In this document: one piece after another, positions 1 to 5,319 of the stretch | Layout of the letters: every line of letters starts with the position of its first letter | Numbering within the stretch: position 1 is the stretch's first letter | Assembly (NCBI GenBank): GCA_902795875.1 | Contig: CADBND010000275.1 | Location: forward strand, 1 to 6,908 | DNA length: 6,908 nucleotides | Source of the DNA: an uncultured Erysipelotrichaceae bacterium | GTDB lineage: Bacteria > Bacillota_I > Bacilli_A > Erysipelotrichales > Erysipelotrichaceae | Direction: 5' to 3' | Position numbers and translations under genes: made by a program | Notes under the pieces: model-generated | Seen by the model: the letters and a program-made list of their open reading frames with translations, nothing else | Database searches by the model: none | What the model was told of the DNA's origin: nothing

Positions 1-1080
1 AATACGATAATTTCTGACTTATCACTGGATATCAAGGAGGGTGAGTTTTTCACCCTTCTTGGTCCATCTGGATGTGGTAAGACGACATTATTGAGGATGA
101 TTGCCGGCTTCAACTCGATCGAGGGCGGAGATTTTTATTTTGGTGATACCAGGATCAACGACATGGATCCTGCCAAAAGAAATATCGGTATGGTATTCCA
201 AAACTATGCCATCTTCCCGAATATGACTGTCGAAAAGAACGTCGCTTTTGGTCTCAAGAACCGTAAACTTCCCAAAGAGGAGATCGCATCCAAGACGGAT
301 CAGTTCCTTAAGCTGATGAAGATCGATGAATATCGCGATCGTATGCCTGAAAGACTTTCAGGCGGCCAGCAGCAGCGTGTGGCGTTGGCAAGGGCTTTGG
401 CGATCACGCCGGATGTCCTGCTTATGGATGAACCTTTGTCCAACCTGGATGCAAAGCTGCGTGTTGAGATGCGTACTGTCATCAAACAGATACAGAATGA
501 TGTAGGCATCACGACAGTATATGTCACTCATGACCAAGAAGAAGCGATGGCTGTTTCAGACAGGATCGCAGTCATGAACGCTGGCGAGATTCAGCAGATC
601 GGTACCCCGAAGGTGCTCTATCAGCGTCCGGCAAACCTGTTTGTCGCAACATTTATCGGACACACCAATGTCATAGAAGCTACGCTTGAAGGAAGGGAGG
701 GAAGAGCTTATCTGGTCTTACCGGGTGGATATAAGACACCGATCGATACAATCCGCAAGGAAGAGATCTACGACCGCAAGGTCAAGGCATCCATCCGTCC
801 CGAAGAACTGGTGGTCAACACAGATGACAGCGATGGTATTTCCGCTGTTATAGATGATGCGGTATTCCTTGGACTCAATACGCACTATTTTGTTCATTTT
901 GACGACGGCGAGACAGCGGAGATCGTTCAGGAATCAAAGATCGACTCGATCATCGAAAAAGGCACTCGGATCAAGCTTGGTGTCAAGACCGAGAAGGTCA
1001 ATATCTTCGATGAGACCGGTTCCTATAATCTGGTCGAAGGTGTCGTCAACGATTATGACGTCTATAAAAAAGAGGCCTGA
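1..1080 (+). CDS. ABC importer ATP-binding protein, PotA/FbpC-type (5' partial)
   Basis: This is the cytoplasmic ATPase subunit that powers uptake through the permease encoded next. The frame is open from base 1, so the true start lies upstream. The TTG at 91 is inside the Walker A helix and is not a start; roughly 20 N-terminal residues are missing. Numbering from base 1, I see Walker A GPSGCGKTT (21-29), the Q-loop glutamine at 67, signature LSGGQ (119-123), Walker B LLMDEP (140-145) with catalytic Glu144, and the switch His177 in VTHDQEEA. A C-terminal TOBE-like region (about 225-355) follows, as in the PotA/FbpC/UgpC group. All catalytic motifs are intact. The stop is 2 bases before the permease ATG, which indicates one operon. 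Ferric iron, 2-aminoethylphosphonate, polyamine and thiamine importers share this architecture, so the substrate is left open. Family assignment is confident; substrate is not. Confidence 0.95.
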   Translation, partial: NTIISDLSLDIKEGEFFTLLGPSGCGKTTLLRMIAGFNSIEGGDFYFGDTRINDMDPAKRNIGMVFQNYAIFPNMTVEKNVAFGLKNRKLPKEEIASKTDQFLKLMKIDEYRDRMPERLSGGQQQRVALARALAITPDVLLMDEPLSNLDAKLRVEMRTVIKQIQNDVGITTVYVTHDQEEAMAVSDRIAVMNAGEIQQIGTPKVLYQRPANLFVATFIGHTNVIEATLEGREGRAYLVLPGGYKTPIDTIRKEEIYDRKVKASIRPEELVVNTDDSDGISAVIDDAVFLGLNTHYFVHFDDGETAEIVQESKIDSIIEKGTRIKLGVKTEKVNIFDETGSYNLVEGVVNDYDVYKKEA

Positions 1081-1082
1081 TC

Positions 1083-2732
1083 ATGACGGATTCAAAGAAA
1101 AACTTTGATGTCTGGAAAGTCGTATCGGCTTTCGTGTTGGCGCTCTACGCCTTATTTCTGATCTATCCACTGCTCAGACTGCTTTATAACGCTTTCTTTT
1201 TCGACGGCGTTTTCACACTGGAACAGTTTGCGAAATTCTTTTCGCAGGGGTATTACATCAAATCCATCTTCAATTCTCTGAAGGTATCTTTTCTGGCTAC
1301 ACTGCTGACACTGATCATCGGGATCCCTTTGGCTTACTTCTATCAGATGTTTGAAATCAAAGGAAAGTCCGTTCTGCAGGTGATCATTATCTTATGTTCA
1401 ATGTCTGCTCCGTTCATCGGTGCTTATTCCTGGATCATGTTGCTGGGAAGAAGCGGCATCATCACTCGTTTCATCGAATCGATCCTGCCAGTACAGGTCC
1501 CAAGCATCTACGGTTTCAACGGTATCCTGCTGGTACTGGCGTTACAGTTGTTCCCGCTTGTCTTCCTGTATGTTTCTGGTGCTTTGAAGAATATCGATAA
1601 TTCTCTTCTTGAAGCAGCTGAAAACATGGGCTGTTCGGGTCCGAAACGTTTCTTTAAGCTCGTGATCCCGCTATGCATGCCGACGATCATCGCGGCTACG
1701 CTGATGGTCTTCATGAGGGCTTTTGCGGATTTCGGCACGCCTTTACTGATAGGGGAAGGCTATCAGACTTTCCCGGTCGTCATATACAACTCCTATTTCG
1801 CGGAAACGGGCGGCGATCACAATTTCGGTGCTGCGATCTCCGTCATAGCGATCGTGATCACGGCGATCATCTTCCTGATCCAACGTTATGTCAACAATCA
1901 GTTCCGTTTCACGATGAACGCAATGCATTCGATCGAGAGAAAACCGATCCATGGTCTCAAGGGTTTTCTCATTAACTTCTATTGCTGGTTCGTAGTCCTT
2001 CTTGCATTCATGCCACAGGTCTACGTCATGTATACATCGTTCCTGAAGACATCCGGAAAGATCTTCTTACCGGGCTATTCACTTGATTCTTATCGTTTTG
2101 CCTTCACGCATCTGCGTAACGCCATCCCGAACACCTTCCTGATCGGTGGATTTGCGTTGCTGCTGGTCATCGTACTGGCGATCCTGATCGCTTATCTGGT
2201 GGTCAGAAGAAACAATGTCGTCAACCGGGTCATCGATACGCTGTCTATGGTTCCATATATCATTCCGGGTTCGGTCGTCGGTATCGCTCTGGTCATGGCT
2301 TTCAATAAGAAGCCACTGGTCCTGGCGGGCACGGCAGCAATCATGATCGTGGCATTGGTCATCAGACGTATCCCGTATACGATTCGTTCCTCGACCGCCA
2401 CTTTGCAGCAGATCCCGATGTCGATCGAAGAGGCTGCCATCTCTTTGGGCTCTTCCAAACTGAAAGCCTTCTTCACGATCACGGTCCCGATGATGGCAAA
2501 CGGTATCCTGTCGGGTGCCATCATGTCCTGGGTCACGATCATCACGGAACTTTCTACTGCGATCATCCTGTACAACCTGAAGACGATCACTTTGACGCTG
2601 GCAACATACACCTATGTTTCCAGAGGAAATTACGGTATCGCTGCGGCATATGCGACGATTCTGACACTTGCGACGGTGCTTTCGCTCCTTCTGTACATGA
2701 AGGTCACCGGAAACAAAGAGATCTCATTCTAA
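1083..2732 (+). CDS. ABC importer permease, fused two-domain FbpB-type
   Basis: This integral membrane protein of 549 residues forms the translocation pore of the importer. It holds two permease modules in one chain. Hydrophobic segments lie near residues 13-35, 62-85, 97-121, 147-168, 200-215 and 249-267, then 298-318, 350-374, 387-406, 411-428, 474-490 and 519-539, giving 12 predicted helices. Each half has an EAA coupling loop that docks on the ATPase: EAAENMG from residue 177 with a conserved Gly183, and EEAAISLG from 449. One fused chain can replace the usual two permeases, as in ferric-iron FbpB, thiamine ThiP and putative 2-aminoethylphosphonate systems. The start at 1083 has AGAGG at 1071-1075 with a 7-base spacer, inside the end of the ATPase gene, so translation is probably coupled. 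A terminator overlaps the stop codon, so the gene ends its operon. Fe3+ is the commonest assignment for this shape, but the substrate is not proven. Confidence 0.93.
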   Translation: MTDSKKNFDVWKVVSAFVLALYALFLIYPLLRLLYNAFFFDGVFTLEQFAKFFSQGYYIKSIFNSLKVSFLATLLTLIIGIPLAYFYQMFEIKGKSVLQVIIILCSMSAPFIGAYSWIMLLGRSGIITRFIESILPVQVPSIYGFNGILLVLALQLFPLVFLYVSGALKNIDNSLLEAAENMGCSGPKRFFKLVIPLCMPTIIAATLMVFMRAFADFGTPLLIGEGYQTFPVVIYNSYFAETGGDHNFGAAISVIAIVITAIIFLIQRYVNNQFRFTMNAMHSIERKPIHGLKGFLINFYCWFVVLLAFMPQVYVMYTSFLKTSGKIFLPGYSLDSYRFAFTHLRNAIPNTFLIGGFALLLVIVLAILIAYLVVRRNNVVNRVIDTLSMVPYIIPGSVVGIALVMAFNKKPLVLAGTAAIMIVALVIRRIPYTIRSSTATLQQIPMSIEEAAISLGSSKLKAFFTITVPMMANGILSGAIMSWVTIITELSTAIILYNLKTITLTLATYTYVSRGNYGIAAAYATILTLATVLSLLLYMKVTGNKEISF

Positions 2733-2760
2733 GCCGACGGAAGTCGGCTTTTCTTTTTCT
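2731..2760 (+). terminator. Rho-independent terminator of the ABC transporter operon
   Basis: An 8-bp perfect stem AAGCCGAC (2731-2738) pairs with GTCGGCTT (2743-2750) around a GGAA (GNRA) loop, followed by the T-rich run TTTTCTTTTT (2749-2758). The stem starts inside the permease TAA stop. It separates the transporter from ruvAB. Confidence 0.93.
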
Positions 2761-2782
2761 ATATGGGATATCCGTTCTGTTG

Positions 2783-2788
2783 TATAAT
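2783..2788 (+). promoter_or_regulatory. -10 box of the ruvAB promoter, predicted leaderless
   Basis: A perfect TATAAT lies between the upstream terminator and ruvA. Only six bases separate it from the ruvA ATG at 2795, so the usual transcription start falls on or within a base or two of the A of the ATG. No convincing -35 hexamer is seen at 16-18 bases upstream (the region reads roughly TATATG), and TG is directly adjacent to the hexamer, not in the extended -10 position. An 8-bp palindrome GGATATCC (2766-2773) lies in the spacer; its role is unknown. Confidence 0.65.
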
Positions 2789-2794
2789 TGATGT

Positions 2795-3349
2795 ATGATC
2801 GGTTTTGTCAGAGGAACTGTGCACGCGTATGGTCCGGATTATGTTCTGATCGATGTCAACGGTATAGGATATCGCATCAGTTTCTTTCATCCGGAGGTGC
2901 TTCGCAAAGATAAGGAAATGACGATCTATACTTATCAGAACGTCAGGGAAGACGAGATCTCGCTTTTCGGTTTTCTTTCTTTGGAAGAATACGATCTTTT
3001 CGTTAAACTGATCTCGGTCAAGGGACTTGGTCCTAAGATCGCTTCCAACATCCTGTCTAAAGCGTCCGTTGATTCGATCATTGCAGCGATCGAAACGGGC
3101 GATATCGATTTCATCAGACAGATGCCGGGCGTAGGCAAGAAGACCGCTTCGCAGATCATTCTCGATCTTAAAGGGAAACTGGTGGAAACCGTGGAAAGCG
3201 ATAATCCGGATCTGAACGATGTGGCGGAAGCGTTGAAGACACTTGGCTATAAGCCATCAGAGATCCGACCGGTGATGCGTAAACTGGAAACCGAAAAAGG
3301 TTCGACCGACGAGCTTGTTAAGAAAGCTCTGTCATTGCTCATGAAGTAA
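2795..3349 (+). CDS. ruvA: Holliday junction branch migration protein RuvA
   Basis: RuvA tetramers bind the four-way Holliday junction and load the RuvB motor during recombinational repair. The 184-residue product is slightly shorter than the usual ~190-205. It shows the N-terminal OB-fold (from MIGFVRG, residues 1-62) and the acidic pin Glu52-Asp53 in the REDE segment that keeps duplex ends apart at the junction. Two helix-hairpin-helix motifs follow: VKGLGPKIA (75-83) and MPGVGKKTA (110-118). After a short linker (130-139) comes the RuvB-binding domain III (140-184). ATG 2795 is chosen because family members start with M-I-x-x-[VIL]-x-G; the ATG at 2791 is in another frame that does not encode RuvA. 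There is no Shine-Dalgarno sequence, which fits a leaderless mRNA. The stop is 9 bases before ruvB. No LexA box (GAAC-N4-GTTC) is visible upstream. Confidence 0.98.
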   Translation: MIGFVRGTVHAYGPDYVLIDVNGIGYRISFFHPEVLRKDKEMTIYTYQNVREDEISLFGFLSLEEYDLFVKLISVKGLGPKIASNILSKASVDSIIAAIETGDIDFIRQMPGVGKKTASQIILDLKGKLVETVESDNPDLNDVAEALKTLGYKPSEIRPVMRKLETEKGSTDELVKKALSLLMK

Positions 3350-3358
3350 ACAACTGTT

Positions 3359-4366
3359 ATGGAAGAAGAAAACAAAGTATTATCTGCGGAAAAGCAATCC
3401 CAGGATGATGATGCCAGTCTTAGGCCTAAGACTCTGAAGGAATACGTGGGGCAAAGCGATCTCAAGGAAAACCTTGAGGTCTTTATCAAGGCGGCAAAAA
3501 TGCGTGATGAAGCGCTTGATCATGTTCTGTTATATGGTCCGCCTGGTCTGGGAAAGACGACAATGGCCTATATCCTGGCCAACGAGATGGGTACCAACAT
3601 CAAGACGACGACCGGTCCGAGTATCGAGAAGACCGGTGATCTTGCTGCCATCCTGTCTTCACTTCAGGCCGGCGATGTGCTTTTCATCGACGAGATCCAT
3701 CGTCTGCCTAAGATCGTCGAAGAGGTGCTCTATTCGGCGATGGAGGATTTCTATATCGATATCGTTGTAGGCAAAGAAGAAGGTGCCAAGTCGATCCGCC
3801 TGGATCTTCCGCCTTTTACCTTGGTTGGTGCGACAACGAGAGCAGGAGCGATCTCATCACCTTTGCGTGACCGTTTCGGTATCACTTCCAAGCTGAATTA
3901 TTACACCAACGAGGAACTCGCACAGATCGTCAGAAGGACTTCCCGTGTATTCGGAAGTGATATAGACGAAGAGGCTGTCAGTGAGATCGCCAAACGTTCC
4001 CGCGGTACACCGAGGATCGCCAATAGGCTGTTTAGAAGGGTGAGGGATTTTGCTCAGGTCAGAAACAACGGCGTGATCGACCTTCCGATCGCCCAGCAGG
4101 CACTTGAGAAACTGAAGGTGGATTCTCTCGGTCTTGATGACGTCGACATACGCTATCTGCGTGGCATCATCGAAAGATTCCGGGGCGGTCCGGTCGGCGT
4201 GGAAGCGATCGCAAGCGCGATCGGCGAAGAGACGGTCACACTGGAAGACGTGAATGAACCCTATCTCTTACAGATCGGTTTCATTAACCGTACAGCAAGA
4301 GGCCGTGTGGTCACTGAAAAAGCGTACAGGCATCTGAATATCGATTTCGAACAGAAACTGTTCTGA
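3359..4366 (+). CDS. ruvB: Holliday junction branch migration ATPase RuvB
   Basis: RuvB is the hexameric AAA+ motor that pumps DNA through the RuvA-bound junction; in Bacillota the cut is normally made by RecU, not RuvC. The 335-residue product is full length. It shows the N-terminal SLRPKTLKEYVGQ segment, Walker A GPPGLGKTT (60-68), Walker B LFIDEIHR (108-115), sensor-1 region GATTRAG (157-163), an SPLRDRFG segment carrying trans-acting arginines, the sensor-2 arginine Arg219 in RGTPRIANRL, and a C-terminal winged helix ending in QIGFINRTARGR. Many relatives have RTPRGR there, so the Pro-to-Ala change is a small variation. The start at 3359 gives the expected ~20-residue lead before SLRP. 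No Shine-Dalgarno sequence precedes it; the 9-base gap after ruvA suggests reinitiation by ribosomes finishing ruvA. A terminator begins at the stop codon. Confidence 0.98.
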   Translation: MEEENKVLSAEKQSQDDDASLRPKTLKEYVGQSDLKENLEVFIKAAKMRDEALDHVLLYGPPGLGKTTMAYILANEMGTNIKTTTGPSIEKTGDLAAILSSLQAGDVLFIDEIHRLPKIVEEVLYSAMEDFYIDIVVGKEEGAKSIRLDLPPFTLVGATTRAGAISSPLRDRFGITSKLNYYTNEELAQIVRRTSRVFGSDIDEEAVSEIAKRSRGTPRIANRLFRRVRDFAQVRNNGVIDLPIAQQALEKLKVDSLGLDDVDIRYLRGIIERFRGGPVGVEAIASAIGEETVTLEDVNEPYLLQIGFINRTARGRVVTEKAYRHLNIDFEQKLF

Positions 4367-4390
4367 CTCACCGTAAGGTGAGTTTTTCTT
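4365..4390 (+). terminator. Rho-independent terminator of ruvAB
   Basis: Stem ACTCACC (4366-4372) pairs with GGTGAGT (4377-4383) around a GTAA (GNRA) loop, then a T-run (4383-4390). G4365 can add a wobble pair. The stem begins inside the ruvB TGA stop. Confidence 0.92.
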
Positions 4391-4403
4391 CGATAAAAAA
4401 GGA

Positions 4404-4433
4404 TTGAATTTCGATTTGGATGTATGTTAGAAT
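4404..4433 (+). promoter_or_regulatory. rpmG promoter (-35 TTGAAT, extended -10 TATGTTAGAAT)
   Basis: TAGAAT (4428-4433) matches the housekeeping -10 in five of six bases and carries a full TATG extension (4423... TATG at 4423-4426, then one base). TTGAAT (4404-4409) matches the -35 in four of six bases with an 18-base spacer. Predicted start of transcription is near 4440, giving a leader of about 20 bases that contains GGAGG at 4448-4452. Confidence 0.75.
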
Positions 4434-4461
4434 GATTAAGCGTAAATGGAGGTAAGTACAA

Positions 4462-4614
4462 ATGCCAAGAGATTTCATTACTTTCAAATGTTCCGAATGT
4501 GGTGAAGAATCCTACTACGGTTCAAGAAATAAGAAAAAACATCCTGAGAAGATGGAAATCAAAAAGTTCTGTCCGAAGTGCAATAAAATGACTGTTCATA
4601 AGGAGAAGAAATAG
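4462..4614 (+). CDS. rpmG: Large ribosomal subunit protein bL33
   Basis: This is a 50-residue protein of the 50S subunit, translated from an ATG with GGAGG nine bases upstream. It has the L33 pattern: basic, with a zinc ribbon made by two CxxC pairs (Cys10/Cys13 and Cys37/Cys40), an ESYYGSRNKKKHPEKMEIKKFCP core and a lysine-rich tail. It is therefore the zinc-binding form, not the cysteine-free paralog that many Bacillota express under zinc limitation. The gene is monocistronic by its signals: its own promoter upstream, and a hairpin terminator that incorporates its TAG stop. The codon choice is visibly more A+T-rich than in its neighbours, as is usual for short, highly expressed ribosomal genes. 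L33 is often one of several paralogs, so the exact paralog name is not settled. Confidence 0.96.
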   Translation: MPRDFITFKCSECGEESYYGSRNKKKHPEKMEIKKFCPKCNKMTVHKEKK

Positions 4615-4631
4615 GCGAATGCCTATTTTTT
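4609..4631 (+). terminator. Rho-independent terminator of rpmG, overlapping its stop codon
   Basis: Stem AAATAGGC (4609-4616) pairs with GCCTATTT (4621-4628) around a GAAT loop, with the T-run at 4626-4631. The last rpmG lysine codon and the TAG stop form part of the stem. The next gene starts at 4639, seven bases after the T-run ends. Confidence 0.85.
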
Positions 4632-4638
4632 GTTTCAT

Positions 4639-5235
4639 ATGAAGATCGAGACATATGTCATGGGTCCCATAGCGACCAATACCTATCTTTTGTGTGAAGG
4701 AGATGATGTCATCGTCATCGATCCGGCAGGGAAGGCCGAGAAGGTCATTGAGAAGATCGGCGAGAGGAAACTGATCGCTGTTTTGCTTACGCACGGTCAT
4801 TTTGACCACATCAAGGCTGTGGACGGTCTGTATGATCATTATGGCTGCCCGGTATACATCCATCCCTTTGATGAGGCGATGGCCAGAGACAAGTATTCGG
4901 GTGCTTCTTTCGGGATCAGTTCCTACGTCACCTGTCCGATGAAACATCTGAAAGAAGGGAAAATGTCTGTCGGACCCTTTAAATTTGAAGTCATCTCAAC
5001 ACCGGGACATACGCCCGGCTCGGTTCTGTTTGTATTCGATGATGTCATCTTTACCGGCGATACATTATTCAAAGATTCGATCGGCAGGACGGATCTGGAC
5101 GGAGGGGATGATCGAATGATGAAAAGCTCATTAAGAGTGTTTCACAGTTTCAGCCACGATTATAAGATCTGTCCGGGGCATGACGAAGCTACGACCCTGT
5201 CGGCAGAATTGGCCAATAACTGGTATCTCAGATAG
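4639..5235 (+). CDS. Metallo-beta-lactamase-fold hydrolase, YqgX/glyoxalase II-like
   Basis: This is a predicted cytosolic dinuclear-metal hydrolase of 198 residues. The metal ligands of the fold are all present: HGHFDH (His52, His54, Asp56, His57), His124 in TPGHTPGS, Asp141 in FTGDTLF, and His181 in CPGHDEATT. The start MKIETYVMGPIATNTYLL and the length match the short YqgX-type group often annotated as hydroxyacylglutathione hydrolase-like. It lacks the C-terminal substrate domain of true glyoxalase II, so the thioester substrate is unproven. ATG 4639 is preferred because it gives the conserved N-terminus; an in-frame TTG at 4630 sits inside the terminator T-run. Neither start has a Shine-Dalgarno sequence. 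The gene is in the same frame as rpmG, directly after its terminator. The order L33, this hydrolase, comGA resembles the broader gene neighbourhood in Bacillus as I recall it. Confidence 0.9.
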   Translation: MKIETYVMGPIATNTYLLCEGDDVIVIDPAGKAEKVIEKIGERKLIAVLLTHGHFDHIKAVDGLYDHYGCPVYIHPFDEAMARDKYSGASFGISSYVTCPMKHLKEGKMSVGPFKFEVISTPGHTPGSVLFVFDDVIFTGDTLFKDSIGRTDLDGGDDRMMKSSLRVFHSFSHDYKICPGHDEATTLSAELANNWYLR

Positions 5236-5243
5236 AAAAATAT

Positions 5244-5274
5244 GCCCGTTTTGTGAAAAACGGGCTTTTTATTT
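5244..5274 (+). terminator. Rho-independent terminator of the hydrolase gene
   Basis: A 9-bp perfect stem GCCCGTTTT (5244-5252) pairs with AAAACGGGC (5257-5265) around a GTGA (GNRA) loop, then TTTTTATTT. It begins 8 bases after the hydrolase stop and separates that gene from the comG operon. Confidence 0.95.
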
Positions 5275-5279
5275 AGGGA

Positions 5280-5316
5280 TCTTCCTTCTTTTTACAAATT
5301 ATGAGACGGAGGAAGA
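5280..5316 (+). promoter_or_regulatory. Possible hairpin masking the comGA ribosome-binding site
   Basis: TCTTCCTTC (5280-5288) can pair with GGAGGAAGA (5308-5316) over nine positions, eight Watson-Crick and one G-U, with a 19-base loop. The paired strand includes the comGA Shine-Dalgarno GGAGG (5308-5312), which is 7 bases from the ATG. It can act only if the transcript starts upstream of 5280. The interpretation is inference; a pyrimidine-rich leader next to a purine-rich SD can pair by chance. No confident sigma-A promoter, ComK box pair or SigX cin-box was found in 5236-5319. Confidence 0.35.
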
Positions 5317-5319
5317 GAG

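Noticed and set aside
91..93. TTG as the start of the ABC ATPase
   Set aside because: It falls directly after Walker A; the frame is open to base 1 and encodes GPSGCGKTT before it, so the gene simply begins upstream of the window.
2192..2611. A 139-codon open frame on the - strand inside the permease gene
   Set aside because: It is antisense to a membrane-protein gene with intact EAA motif; such long antisense frames are common there.
2765..2800. A LexA/DinR SOS box in front of ruvA
   Set aside because: No GAAC-N4-GTTC or CTG-N10-CAG arrangement is present, although ruvAB is SOS-controlled in many bacteria.
4204..4211. A HIP1-like GCGATCGC repeat family
   Set aside because: Only one full octamer was seen; it is explained by the general GATC and GCG excess in coding sequence.
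4367..4461. A riboswitch or leader peptide before rpmG
   Set aside because: After the ruvB terminator and the promoter, only about 20 bases of leader remain, too short for a structured element, and no small frame with its own SD fits.
4630..4632. TTG as the start of the hydrolase
   Set aside because: It lies in the rpmG terminator T-run and would add only three residues before the conserved MKIETY start at 4639.
4522..4947. A 141-codon open frame on the - strand over rpmG and the hydrolase
   Set aside because: It crosses a terminator and two well-supported genes on the other strand and shows no domain or start signal.
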